Of a DNA stretch of 64,000 nt, positions 1 through 11,269 are shown in pieces. Positions within the stretch are counted from its first letter, which is position 1. Every line of letters begins with the position of its first letter. Origin of the DNA: Pardosa pseudoannulata (lineage: Eukaryota > Arthropoda > Arachnida > Araneae > Lycosidae); the NCBI GenBank assembly GCA_032207245.1, contig CM063506.1, forward strand, positions 19,892,075 to 19,956,074, given 5' to 3'. The notes beneath the pieces were generated by a model. The model saw only the letters and a list, made by a program, of their open reading frames with translations. It did not search any database and was not told the origin of the DNA. Both the position numbers and the translations under genes were made by a program.

Positions 1-353
1 AAAAAAATTAATTATTTAAATGCGCATTTTAAATATCAAATTTTTAGAAGACATTTCTATAAACAAATTTTTAATTTTGTGACTGCAGAATTTCTTAAAT
101 AGCAATAAAATCTATACCTTAATAGTTTGGAAAGATACAATAATTATCATTAGATTTAATTTTAATCAATGTCTAAAAACTCATGATTTAAATAATATAT
201 GCACTGTATAAGGCTATTTTTTTAATTGGACAGTTAAAAAAAATTTTTTTTAAATAGTAATATTTCAGGACGATGATCGAATAGGACGGGATTGTTTTCG
301 GTATCTGAGCCAGGGGGTTCGAATTGTACTTTAGACTAACAGATTTGTAACCA

Positions 354-500
354 TTTAGTTTGGTCTGAGAGCGCTAGAGTTTTCTTTTATGTTACCCGAC
401 GGCTAAAGACATCGGAATATACTACTTAATTACTACGATTCTGAACGGCTACGAACAAAGAGCGGGATTCGAACCCGTGGCCGCGTAAAACCGATTCAGC
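354..500 (-). repeat. Degraded tRNA-derived SINE, plus a + strand head fragment at 270-330
   Basis: Read on the minus strand this matches the SINE family seen intact at 6272-6450: a tRNA-like head with a B-box (GGTTCGAATCC type) near 466-476, then a 3' body related to the 'gaatcggctttaagc' and 'agcgctccaaacc' parts of the other copies. The segment 270-330 on the + strand resembles the SINE head again, so two damaged copies appear to lie close together. Divergence is high and no target duplication could be read. Confidence 0.5.
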
Positions 501-2136
501 TATAGGACTGATTTTTATTTTGATTGCCGTTAAAAGTTATGATTTTTCATCAACTTCAATGCGTACGCAAAACTTAACAAAAAAAAAAGTGCGGATTTTT
601 CAACAATAAACTTCCGTGCATATCCAAAATTTCGTAAGTTATTTGCAACAGTGTCCTTTTCTCACAGACACTGCCCATAGCAGAAAATTCAGTCAATAAG
701 ATAAAGTACCGTTTGAAATTACTATAGGAGGGATTGGAATGTCATTACTGTTACCGCGATATTAACTGAATACCGATATATAAAACAGTATTACGATCGG
801 TCTACATGCACGTGAGTTCGGGAGATATCTATAAAGAAAGTATGCAGGTTGTTAAAACATAATTCTACCGTATGAGAGCCCCATATTATGATCGCACTAT
901 TAATTATAATGGTACATTAAAAAATGCGCATTTTCTGGAATCGGAAACGGTTGTTTTTTTTACCAAAAACATAGAATTACGGCTTAATTATACTTTTATA
1001 CCTAGAACCACACAAGTTCTATATGTTTCATTTATACCGCGTCACACGGCTTTTTGACCTTGAAGCACGTGTTGCGAGCATCGACTGATAACATTTTCCT
1101 ACTCTTTGTCAGAAAAAAAATTGTGGACGCGGCAAAGAGAAAAAGGATATTAATAAAATTTATACATATGTGAGATAAAAAAAATTGCTTCTTCCTTTCT
1201 TTTTCTTTTTAATTTCCGAAATCTGTTTTTTTAGAATAAACCCACAAAAAAACATTCGGATCAGAATCATCCCTGAAGTCAATATTCGATATGCAAGTCC
1301 ATTTTTAAGCGCACAGGCTCGGAGTAACGGTTTTTTTCCCCTCTTGGGTTCAGAAACGGGTGGAAACAGATTTCTCGACACTACAATCGAAAAATTCAGG
1401 TCCCCCTTTGGTTTTGACACTTTGATCGTTATTTGCTAATTTTCAAACACCTGTACCGCCAATAAATAGCCTAAGATTTTTGTTCGAGGGGGGTGGGGTG
1501 AATATCCCTCAGAAACAAAATGTTAGAAAAACAAAGATGTTATCAAAACATGGGAAATATGCTGTGTATAATCCGTTCCACCATTACATAATTCCGTAAA
1601 TGTTGAGAAGAAAAAAAACGAATAAAAGGAGTGAATGGCCCAAAGAAAAAAGGAATAAAAGGCGGGAATAGCCGAAATAAAAGGAGGAATGTCGTAAAAT
1701 AAGGAATAAAGGACAGATTTCTAGAAAAAAGGAAAATGAGGAAAAAAAGGAGCGCTGCAGTGTCTGATTTCATTCACACTGAACGATTAATCCCGAGCGA
1801 CCTTTTATGATTTTCATAGACGATTTCGAAATATTCAAATAAAAACTGTCGGCAAGAAAAAAAAAATTAAGGACTTTAGGGGAAAATTAAGCACTCTTTA
1901 AGCACTTTTTAAGGCCTTAAAAACGCGTTTCGAAATTAAGCAGTTTTTAAGCACTTTTAAGCACCGTACGAACCTTGTAAAACCATGGCGGTTACATTCT
2001 CCCACCCTGAATTGAGCACAATTCAGCAATAGTAACAAAATGAACATAAAATCTGGTGAAAACACATTTAAATGACAAACAATCAGAACCTCGTAAATGT
2101 TTACATATTCAAATATACACAAATGTTTTGTAATAA
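501..2136. other. Non-coding stretch, no gene seen
   Basis: Only short stop-bounded reading frames occur and none resembles a known protein. There is a purine-rich low-complexity part at about 1610-1755 with repeated AAAGGA and GGAATAAA words. A cluster of TTAAGCAC-type words lies at about 1878-1965. Confidence 0.5.
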
Positions 2137-2400
2137 GTGAGAGTTTATAAGGTCAGTTTTTCAGGCACCTTCACTTGTCTACCAGATCGAGTCGTTTTTG
2201 GCTCACTCGTAACCTTTCCCTGGTCCGTCACTAAAACTTTATTCGAAGCACTACTGAAGTCACTTCTACCTGGGAAAATTACTTTGTCAGATAAAAGATT
2301 GGCTATATCTTCGTTCGAATCGACTTCTAACGGATAAATCCTCTGAATAGGACGTAGTAAAGTAGAGTGTGAAGTATTTACTTTCACCAAACGAACCTCT
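2137..2400 (-). pseudogene. C-terminal fragment of a BEL/Pao-type retrotransposon polyprotein
   Basis: The minus-strand frame reads about 85 residues with the segment LLRPIQRIYPLEV and, near its end, RSGRQVKVPEKLTL. This is how the DUF5641-like tail after the integrase of BEL/Pao polyproteins commonly looks. The frame is closed upstream by a stop near 2407, so integrase, reverse transcriptase and Gag are all missing. Further along the minus strand, at about 2005-1978, a purine-rich stretch is followed by TGTAACCGCCATGG, which could be a polypurine tract and LTR start. A similar TGTAACCTCCATGG lies at about 2496-2483. The family call rests on recognition of the tail only. Confidence 0.5.
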
Positions 2401-3409
2401 TTATCCTAAACATTTTCCCTCGCAATGTTACACTGTTGCCACTACTCCTATCCTTTTTGGAAAAGAAAAAATATCTAAAACCATGGAGGTTACACTATCT
2501 ATATCGTTTGTAACTGAATTATCTATGTAGTCTTATTATAAATATTGCTGAAAGTTAGATATTTTCCAAATTGAGAGTGAAGTTCGATATCAGAACTGGT
2601 AACCCCGCTAACTTGGTAATACAGCCCTTAGCATGTCAAACTAATGGTTCCCCTCCCCATTATCTCACCATCTACAAAGAATTGTCTATATTTTGATGTA
2701 TACTATTTTGGCATCCGGTTCACATTGCACATCCGTTTTGTTACACATTAAATGCTCCTAATTATTATTTGTTATTAATTTTGAGAAATTCCTAGATTTA
2801 TATTGATTCTACCTTACTTGACAGTCAAAATTGAAATGTATTAGTTTATGTATTTATGTTTTGTAAACATCGACAGTAATTTCCCCTAATTCGGTACTCT
2901 ATTCTGATGTAACGCCTTTATATTTCCCACCATTACATTCTTCTCAGATTTCGACTTATAATCGATTTAAACTTAAACCGAAATGATACACTAAATGTTT
3001 CTAATTGGCTGATCGATTGGATACAAACATAGACACTGGCATTCTTTAGTGCTCCATAAGATTTAGTAATCGAAACATTATTTAACACGTCACTTTGGTA
3101 AAATCGAGTGGTATTGTAATGGGTTGCATTGTGTACCATTATATCCCCTATTTATTTTTTTTTTGTCTGGGCCTTTATTAATTTCTAATAAGTAATTAAG
3201 ACCTGCATTTTTATAAAACTGTATCTTTGCGTTTAAAGAAGGACATTGAGCTTATTAATTAATATATCTTACGACTGGAGATATAGCCTTCCTTCTAGGA
3301 ACCCCGATTTAACGTCATACTCTGCTTTGGTACATGTCGGATGACATTGGTGGGGTTACTGTTTGGTAAATTGAATATTGTATTAGGTTATCAGTTACTG
3401 TAAATAAAC
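2401..3409. other. Spacer upstream of MPI
   Basis: No coding sequence is supported. The last 100 bases are the likely promoter and 5' UTR of MPI. They include an inverted CCAAT word (ATTGG, 3346-3350) about 60 bases before the ATG. No clear TATA box is seen. Confidence 0.35.
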
Positions 3410-4636
3410 ATGAATGCCTTTAAGATACGCGGTTCAGTGAAGAATTATGAATGGGGTAAAATTGGTATTAATAGTGCTGTCGCTCAACTTTGTAAATCAT
3501 CATTTGGTAATTTTACAGTGAATGAAATTCCCTATGCAGAGCTATGGATGGGTACTCATATTTCAGGACCAGCACTTATTCCATCTTTGAAAGATATGCA
3601 ATTAATTGACTGGATTAAGGATCATTCTAAATGCTTAGGCAAAAATATAACTACATCTTTTGATGTTTCTAAAGGTTTGCCATACCTATTTAAAGTACTT
3701 TCAGTTAATAAGGCGCTGTCAATCCAAGTTCACCCTGATAAAGCAGCTGCTGAAAAACTTCACAGAGAAGATCCGGAACACTACCCAGATGATAACCACA
3801 AACCTGAAATGGCCATTGCCTTAACAAGATTTGAAGCACTTTGTGGATTTCGACCACTACACGAAATTAAGCAGTTTCTGCTAAATATCAAACAATTGAG
3901 GCATCTTATTGGGGAAGAAATGTGTGATGATTTTATTAGCATGCCAACAGAAAACAAACTGAAATGCATATTTGCAAATTTAATGACTTGCAGTGAGGAT
4001 TTATTTAAATCACAACTTGATCAGGTTGTTGAACTATATAAACAAGATTCATTTAAGGATGACTTGAGTCAATTAATAAAAGAGTTATTTCTTAGAGTTG
4101 CTGATCAGTATCCTGGTGATATTGGATGCTTTTGCTTATTTTTTTTAAATTACCTAAAATTGGAACCTGGTGAGGCTATCTTTCTAGGTGCTAATGAGCC
4201 GCATGCATATTTATATGGTGATTGCATTGAATGTATGGCATGCTCTGATAATGTTGTCAGAGCTGGATTAACTCCTAAGTACAAAGATGTTAAAACATTA
4301 TGTAGTATGTTGACATATAAATGCAAACCAGGTAAAGATAACATCTTTCCATACATTAATGATGTATTGGACCCATTTCTGAAAATTTATAATCCACCTG
4401 TGAATGAATTTTCAGTTGATTCTATTAGCTTGCCTGAAACTTGTGATAGTTATTCTTTGAGAAGTATTGACAGTGCTTCTATTTTAATCGTTATTGAAGG
4501 GACTGCAGACTTTGAAGTAGAAGGAGTAAAAGGGGAATTGTGTGGAGGAAGTATTCTTTTCATTTCAAGCTGTTCAATCGTAAATATTAAACCGAAGATA
4601 AATATGTTAATGTATAGATCATACTGCAGTAATTAA
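3410..4636 (+). CDS. MPI: Mannose-6-phosphate isomerase (type I phosphomannose isomerase), single exon
   Basis: This cytosolic zinc enzyme interconverts fructose-6-phosphate and mannose-6-phosphate and so supplies mannose for N-glycosylation and GPI anchors. The 408-residue reading frame is complete and close to the usual 400-430 residues of animal MPI. It begins with the family's N-terminal block (VKNYEWGKIG, residues 10-19). By family comparison the zinc ligands are Gln106 and His108 (SIQVHPDK), Glu133 (HKPEMAIAL) and His265 (ANEPHAYLYGDCIECM). The active-site Arg284 lies in NVVRAGLTPK. The start ATG has A at -3, and the N-terminus matches the family there. No stop, frameshift or intron breaks the frame. 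That is notable because the neighbouring DDX10 gene has 18 introns. A retrogene or an intron-loss gene are both possible, but it looks functional. It is the first of three genes on the same strand. Confidence 0.95.
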   Translation: MNAFKIRGSVKNYEWGKIGINSAVAQLCKSSFGNFTVNEIPYAELWMGTHISGPALIPSLKDMQLIDWIKDHSKCLGKNITTSFDVSKGLPYLFKVLSVNKALSIQVHPDKAAAEKLHREDPEHYPDDNHKPEMAIALTRFEALCGFRPLHEIKQFLLNIKQLRHLIGEEMCDDFISMPTENKLKCIFANLMTCSEDLFKSQLDQVVELYKQDSFKDDLSQLIKELFLRVADQYPGDIGCFCLFFLNYLKLEPGEAIFLGANEPHAYLYGDCIECMACSDNVVRAGLTPKYKDVKTLCSMLTYKCKPGKDNIFPYINDVLDPFLKIYNPPVNEFSVDSISLPETCDSYSLRSIDSASILIVIEGTADFEVEGVKGELCGGSILFISSCSIVNIKPKINMLMYRSYCSN

Positions 4637-4831
4637 ATTATAAAAAACTGTTTAAACCTAAGTTTATAGAAAGAATTCAACAATATTATGCAATAATTAA
4701 AATATGCTGGAAAGATTTAATTTTGGTGTTATATTTTAAATTTTATTTCTATAGTTATGTTTATAAATATTACGTTTTTTTTAAATAACAAGGTATTAAA
4801 ACATAGTTACAAACTTCTGTTTATGGAGAAC

Positions 4832-4837
4832 AATAAA
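4832..4837 (+). terminator. Candidate polyadenylation signal of MPI
   Basis: AATAAA lies about 195 bases after the MPI stop codon. It is the first canonical hexamer I see downstream. In DNA this AT-rich such words are common, so the assignment is tentative. Confidence 0.35.
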
Positions 4838-6257
4838 CTATGTTTACAAGATATGCTATTTTCGTTAGTTTTTGAGAGACGTAATCACAGATTGAAACTT
4901 GTAAATGAAATGTTAATAGCAATTTATTCAGAACAATTTTTATTATTGTTGAAGAGCTTTGCAGTATTTTTAATTATGTTTTCTCTTTTATATTATCTTT
5001 AATTCTTTACTTTCTATACATATATTTTATATTTGTAAAGTTGTAAAACAAAATTTAAAAACTTAACCACTTAAAGCTTTCTTTTAAGTCAATATTAAAT
5101 TAATTTTTTATAACAATGCAGGAATTTTGTTTCTATCAGTCACATATGTTCATTTGCGAAAAAAAAAATTGTGTTTCAATAACAGATTGTATTCAGATTG
5201 TGCTCAGAGATTTCAATAGGAGATTGTGTTTTAATAAGAGGCTTTTACAGACTCTTAATTTTTTGGGGCATGTAGGAAATTTAGATTATAATTTAATTAT
5301 GTTATCTTCAAATATTAATGGTTAGATAAATAATTATCAATAGATATAATTTAATTATAATATGTGCGTGAAGGAGATTGAAATATCATTATTAATGGTA
5401 TAATTTGTTAAACAGAATTGATCCCAGGTTTGAGTCTTGTGGAACTCCAAAATCATTTATTAACCCTAAGTGAAGATGTATGGTGTGGATTTTAGATGTC
5501 TATAGAACAGGTAACAATATATGAGCCAAATCATGGTCAAAGGAAGCAAGTATATTTTAAATTTATAATGACTAGCTTCTTCGGGCTTAGCATTTAGTGT
5601 GGATAATTAAGGTTCCCAAATAAAGGTTATATTTATTTCAAAATTCAAATTAGTTGAGACATTATATTTTGAGATAACACTAAGAATATATGTAAATCAT
5701 TATCATAAAGAAAAAAATGACCATTTATTTTCTATTCTTCTATAATACTTACATCCTTGATTATGCTGTTAAATAGCAGCTGTCAACATTTGCAGGCCAT
5801 TACCAAGAACATGACTTGTATTTCTAAATATTGGTTTCATGTAATTAAAAATTAGAAAAACACTTTTGACCTATTAAGAAAGCAAGCAAATTTTGTAAGT
5901 ACACTAGTATTGGACTCCATTGGGGACTTTTCCCTTTAATGACCCCAGGAAGCTCTTCTGAATTTGACACTAAAAACTTCTTTATTGCTCGTGTTAAAGG
6001 AAAGTTAAATGTGACAGACTGCAATGTGAGATATAGTTTAAGTTTTCATTTCTGCTTCTGTTATTAACTTTGCAAACTTGATACTCCTATATAAATGTTA
6101 GTTTTCCACATAAAATAACTTGGCAGTATTTTTAATTGTGGATAGTTTTTCTTTTAACAAACTTAAAGACATTAAGTATCAATGTTTGCTTTATAATGAT
6201 TAGTACCCAAAAGGGTTTTGCAAAACATACATTGCAACTAAATACCTATCATTCTTA
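4838..6257. other. AT-rich spacer, no gene seen
   Basis: Short frames here are AT-rich and not protein-like. No repeat family of this window is recognised. Confidence 0.4.
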
Positions 6258-6464
6258 GATTTAAGTGTAGATTTTAGTTTGGTTTGGAGTGCTACGGTCT
6301 ACTTTTTGCAACACGAGGGCTAATGAGACTGGGACCTACTGCTTAAAGCCGATTCTGAACAGCTACGAACACCTATGCCATAGTGGGATTCGAACCCCCG
6401 AACTCCGGTTCCGAAGGCCATCACCCTAACCAATCGGCCATGGTTCGGCTGATTTAAGTGTAGA
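6258..6464 (-). mobile_element. tRNA-derived SINE with perfect 14-bp target duplication
   Basis: The element proper is 6272-6450, flanked on both sides by GATTTAAGTGTAGA (6258-6271 and 6451-6464). On the minus strand the head resembles a tRNA with a long variable arm, of Ser or Leu type. It has an A-box-like GGCCGATTGGTTAGGG and a B-box GGTTCGAATCC. The tRNA-unrelated body contains GAATCGGCTTTAAGC and CTCGTGTTGCAAAAAGTAG, and the 3' end is CCAAACCAAACTAAAA. A duplication of this length is typical of LINE-driven, target-primed insertion. The copy is among the best preserved of the family here. Confidence 0.85.
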
Positions 6465-8198
6465 AAATATAAAAAATTGCTTTTATTCTCCTTTGCAAGA
6501 AGTAAAGAAAATATTATCTCATAAAAATGGGTTTCCAGAGATGGAAATATCCATTTAGCAACTTTATTCTGTTAATTAACCTCTGTAAAAATCAATAAAT
6601 TTTGTATAGTGACAAAATTTGCAGACTATTATTTAGAACTTGCATTATTGTCATGTAAATAAAAATTAGAATAATCTTTTGACCAATTAAGGATAAATGG
6701 GTCAATGGGTTACAGCTTCAATATAGAACTCTATTGCTGACTTTTTACATTTGGAACTTTTTGGAATTTATTTCTAGAAATGATAAGGGAGGTAAATTGG
6801 GCAGAGTTTGAAATTTTTGTAAATTTGTCAATTTTTGGATCTACAGAGTTTGGGTTAACTTTCCTATTGTTTCATTTTTTAATTATATTTTTCAAAATTG
6901 ACTTTCTATGCAATTTATTTGATATTAATGATATTTAACTTAGTAACAAAAAGGCTCCTAATACCCAATATTGCCAATGTAGTCCTATATCAGTACTAGT
7001 CCTAAAATGTTTTGTATTTGAAAACAATATAATATAACTTTTATTAAAGTACAAAACATAGCAAAAAATAATTTAAAATTTTTAAAGAATCAAGCTATTT
7101 ACAAAATAAATCTTAAAATTCCTTACCTGCATTTTAGCAAAGGACAAAAAGAAATTTTATAAACACTTTTTAATTCACCATTATTATTATTATTATTATT
7201 TTCTAATCTCATATTTTATTATATTTTTAATATGATTCACTTTGCCACAGTTTTAAAAAAGATTTCAAATAATTTTAGGTATAAACATTCTCAGTTAAAT
7301 TATGATTTCATTTAAAAATAAATCAATACTATTTATTTTAAACTATAAATGAAAGAATTTATTTGAATATTTGTCACAAGACATTTGTTGTGCAATGAAA
7401 ATTAATTGTGCATATTTAAAATTAATATGAATTACTCATAAATAATGTATTAATGTGAAATGTACGAATGATTTGAAGCACATCTTAATATTCAGAAAAG
7501 CAGGTTTAAAAGTAAACGAATGACATCATAGTGTAAAAAGTCGAAATAATGTTACTATCATAGAGACAATGTGAATCCATGACATCATTTCTAATTTTGA
7601 AAACATGTTTGTTGGCAATTTTATTTAAGCTAAATTACTACAAATTAATTGTGTGGTAAATTTTTAAAACATTGTTTGAAGTCAAAGGAAAAACCTGGCT
7701 TTCAAATAAAATTAAAAAAAAAAAAAAAAAAACAATTGTATACGTTGAATGAACAAAATAGGCTTATATAATTTTGTATGTATTTTATTGATTGATATTT
7801 GTCGAAATATTTTACTTTTGGATTTTACTTACTAATAAAATTGATAAATATTTTCTTAAAAAGCATTGTGTAGTTATTTCTTTAAGATATAAACTGTGTA
7901 TTAAGAAATTATGTCCACATTCCACAACACTTAACAAAGATACCTTTTAATAAGTTTTTATTATTAAATAAGTTTGTAAGAAAATTCCTTAAATTATAAT
8001 CTAAAATTTCATAAAATTAAACAAAAAAATTTATTTTTCAAAACGCAAGCAATGAGGAATTTGCACGTGTGGGGGAATGGAACAATTTAATAATTTTCTG
8101 GTAATTCCAGACTCGTTAATTCCAAAAATGTAAGAAAATGGATCCATCATTATTAAAATTAAAGTTAAGAAAAAAACCATGTAAATTGAAATCACTCA
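6465..8198. other. AT-rich spacer
   Basis: No gene is seen. There is an (ATT)n run near 7183-7201. An AATAAA at 7705-7710 is followed four bases later by 19 A residues (7714-7732), the pattern left by a retroposed polyadenylated transcript. No matching body or target duplication could be assigned to it. Confidence 0.4.
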
Positions 8199-8201
8199 GT
8201 G

Positions 8202-8219
8202 ATTGGTTGTGACGTCACA
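8202..8219. promoter_or_regulatory. Inverted CCAAT word next to a palindromic CRE
   Basis: ATTGG (8202-8206) is followed by the 12-bp palindrome TGTGACGTCACA (8208-8219), which contains the full CREB/ATF site TGACGTCA. Such pairs are common in promoters, but I found no gene start close by, so activity is only a possibility. Confidence 0.25.
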
Positions 8220-8518
8220 GTTTATGATATTCATATTGCTGACATTGTTAGCAAGTGGATATATTTCCGGATTGTGCTTTGCTCGTATTTTAAAATTTTC
8301 AAGTCTTTAATAATTGTTTCTACTTCGACCTTTATCATAATTTTGTCAATCTTGATAATATTTCTATCTACATTTGTTAAAAATGTCTCTCTTACCAAAG
8401 AGCAGTCCGACAATCTCGCGAAAATTTACAGCATATCAATGTTTTCGTTTTTTGAAATAATTTCAATTTATTTTGAGTGGAAATACGATGAATCAAAACC
8501 TAAAGGCCCCTCTACACT

Positions 8519-8800
8519 AGGTCCACTGCAAGCTATTACCACCGTCTGGAGAGGGTATGGCTTATTGTGATCGATGGTGCAGACCATAAAACAGCCTTGG
8601 CAGACAATGGCTTTGGAGGCGGTTTTTCCCCAAACATCAAAAGCAGCCAGGTGCGCATCTAAAGTGCGTAGTAGACCTTATGGATGAATCCATGCTCTCG
8701 GCTCATTTAGTGGCCCAGCGTGTGGATGCAACACGTGAACCATCGTTCAAGATCGTCATCAGGAAGTGGTGAATAATTGGCCATAGTGTGGAAGCTACAT
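8519..8800 (+). repeat. Dispersed repeat, copy 1 (core about 8693-8800)
   Basis: The core has a close inverted match at about 62095-62205. Shared words include CTCGGCTCATTTAG, CAGCGTGTGGATGCAAC and ATTGGCCATAGTGTGGA. It has a higher GC content than its surroundings. I cannot name the family; the upstream part 8519-8690 may belong to it. Confidence 0.5.
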
Positions 8801-8955
8801 AAAGATATGTAAAATAGTTTTTCAGTTTATCTTTCTTTACTTCAAATATATTAGTGCTCTATTAATTCTAACCACAGCTATTCTGTTTTTAGACACTGAC
8901 AACACGTAAAACATACTTATATTTATGCACACATACACTGTTGTTGTAGTATCAC

Positions 8956-9972
8956 TAGAGTTATGAGCAGTGGAAAAAACCCAGTTTAAACCTGGGAAAA
9001 AACCTGTTTTTTTGGGAAGGGAATTTTGAAAATTTCCAAAACATGGGAATTTTGAAGTCGCCAATTCCTATGACACAATGAGAACTACCATTTTTTTTTT
9101 TTTTTCTGTCTCTGTTGTAGACCTCAAAAATTGATATTTTCACAGAATTTAACTATTATATGCTATGAAAAAAAAAATGAATAATTTGATTAACTAAGTA
9201 TATTTGGCAAGGTATCATGTTTCGCAAGAAAATACGAGTATATTTTTCCTTAGAGAAATAGCCAATATTTTTATCATTACATAAATATTAGGCAATAATT
9301 TGTAGTGTCACAAAACCCATAAATCATTATTTTTCTTGGATAACATTTCTCTCTCGCTCTCTCTCTTTATATATATATATGTGTGTGTGTAATGTGTGTA
9401 TGTAGGAATTGGACACAAAATTACAACAGTGTTGTTTGATTACACCTATAAATGATATGTGCATTACAAAAAATAATAAACTGTCATTTTAAACTTAAAG
9501 ATATTTATTTTTATACTATAAAAGGAGGGGAAAAAGTTTAGAATAAAGCAATTTTCATAATAAATAATGATAAAAAAATAATATATATTATTATTATATC
9601 AGCAATTAAAATGGAAGCAACCAGTTGTGTTTATTAGACTAACAGGGTCATTAATTACATAAGTACTACTATAAAATCATTTAACTATAAATCATCAACA
9701 TAAAAAATTAAAACATAAAAATATAAATCATTAACAATCATCTACTATAAATGCTCATTGCTATTATTTTTTGAACATATATACATATATATTGCCAAAA
9801 GTAAAAACAAAAATCTCTTAAAAATAATATGTTCTAGTTCTTAAATAGCCACTGTTGAAAAAATAAATGTAAACATTGTTAAAATGATTTCTTCCCAAAA
9901 TTCCGGGTTTATTCTACAAAATTCCCGGGTTTATTCCCACCTGTTCAAAATTCCGGGTTTTTTACATCTCTA
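8956..9972 (+). mobile_element. Candidate non-autonomous hAT-like element with AACCCGG subterminal repeats
   Basis: The left end reads TAGAGTTATG and continues with AAAAAACCCAG. The right end, reverse-complemented, reads TAGAGATG and continues with TAAAAAACCCGG. Both ends carry repeated AACCCGGGAA-like words (8976-9060 left, 9892-9966 right). The 8-bp flanks AGTATCAC (8948-8955) and ATATTCAC (9973-9980) agree at 5 of 8 positions, as an old 8-bp target duplication might. The interior is AT-rich with a (CT)n/(TA)n/(GT)n run at about 9349-9393 and no transposase frame. Confidence 0.45.
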
Positions 9973-9980
9973 ATATTCAC

Positions 9981-11269
9981 GTTTTATTTATAGAGATAAA
10001 TGTAATGTTTAAATAAAATAATAGAGAAGGTATTTCTATTTCTTTTAATTGAAAGTTATGTATGAATGTTATTTTGATCTGGTAAAATAAAATATACCTG
10101 AAAAGTATTTTAATAATGTTGTTGGAAATATATTAAAAAGCATCTTGGATCAAAACACTAAGATTATGTAGTAAACCCCCCATCATGTATGATTATAAAG
10201 ATCACCATTGTAAAAATCCCCCATTTATTATCTTTCCTAAAAGTTTACCCTTTTTTTATGAAAAATACCAATTATTTCATGTTTACATTCAAAAAAGATT
10301 CATCTCATAAATAATTTTTAATTAAAACAATCATGGCTGTTTCGCATTAAAGTTTCTTTATTAAATAATTTATGGAATGGAATAAAGAAATTTTATAAAA
10401 TTATATTAGCATAAATTGATATGTACATAAACAGTATGGCCTGTGCACTTTTGATTTAATGTTAATTTCAGAAGTAGCATAGACTACTTAAACTTTATAA
10501 GAATAAACTTGATAAGAAATATGCGTCACATTCGACGTCAGAATAACCCTCGTGACACATCCTTTCCCTCACACTCATAATAACAATATCGTAAGAAAAA
10601 TGAGAAATTAAATAAGAGTAAGGTACCAAAACTATTAATATAAAGCTATTTCGAGCAACGTCCGGAACTACTTTAGTGCTCTTCCCGTTCGTTTTCATGT
10701 GTGCAATAACCAATAGGTATCCAATATGTTGTCCTTTCGTTTGAAACGAAAGCCAGAACAGTCATCATTGAGTGATGTATTGACTTGAAATATGCATAAA
10801 ATATCCAAATCTTGAAAACTTAAATATTTTTAATAATTTCCCCCATTTCCGACTTTTTCCCCATCCCTCTGCAGATCTTCATCAAAGCGGGCGGAGGCGA
10901 AACCTGAGTATAGAAATGCTTCGATTCTTACAAATTTCTCTTAAGTTTATCCCGTACACTTTTACTAAGATAGGGATTCAAAAAAGGTTTCATTAAAAAA
11001 CTTGAAGATTAAAGAAGGGTGCTCTTATTTTCAAATTTTCCTATTTTTCATTTCTGAGTTTTTATAAACAGAAAAATGAAGTAGTGGTCTTTTCTTGAGT
11101 TCAAAAATTGGATTGTCTTTTAAAATTATATTTTGAATGAAAAATAAAAATTTGCAAACTAGACACTCTTTATTAAGGCACCAGGTATCTTGAGAAAAAA
11201 AAAGGGAAAAAAATCTGAAAAAATCCAAATGTGAATTCGCAATCCTGGGATACTCTGGAACAGACTATT
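9981..11269. other. Spacer, no gene seen
   Basis: No coding sequence is supported. A perfect palindrome with 9-bp arms lies at 10734-10752 (CTTTCGTTT, one central base, AAACGAAAG). Confidence 0.4.

Noticed and set aside
4757..5325. Two short + strand frames after MPI
   Set aside because: AT-driven Leu/Phe/Ile/Asn-rich sequence with no motif; most likely 3' UTR and spacer.
6380..6445. tRNA gene (GGTTCGAATCC B-box with a tRNA-like head), also at 30327-30395 and 51080-51155
   Set aside because: The same head recurs with a constant 3' body and target duplications, so these are SINEs, not tRNA genes. The acceptor stems do not pair well.
8199..8570. 123-codon + strand frame with hydrophobic middle
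   Set aside because: Starts with GTG, not ATG. No similarity recognised; it runs into a dispersed repeat. The antisense 60-codon frame is no better.
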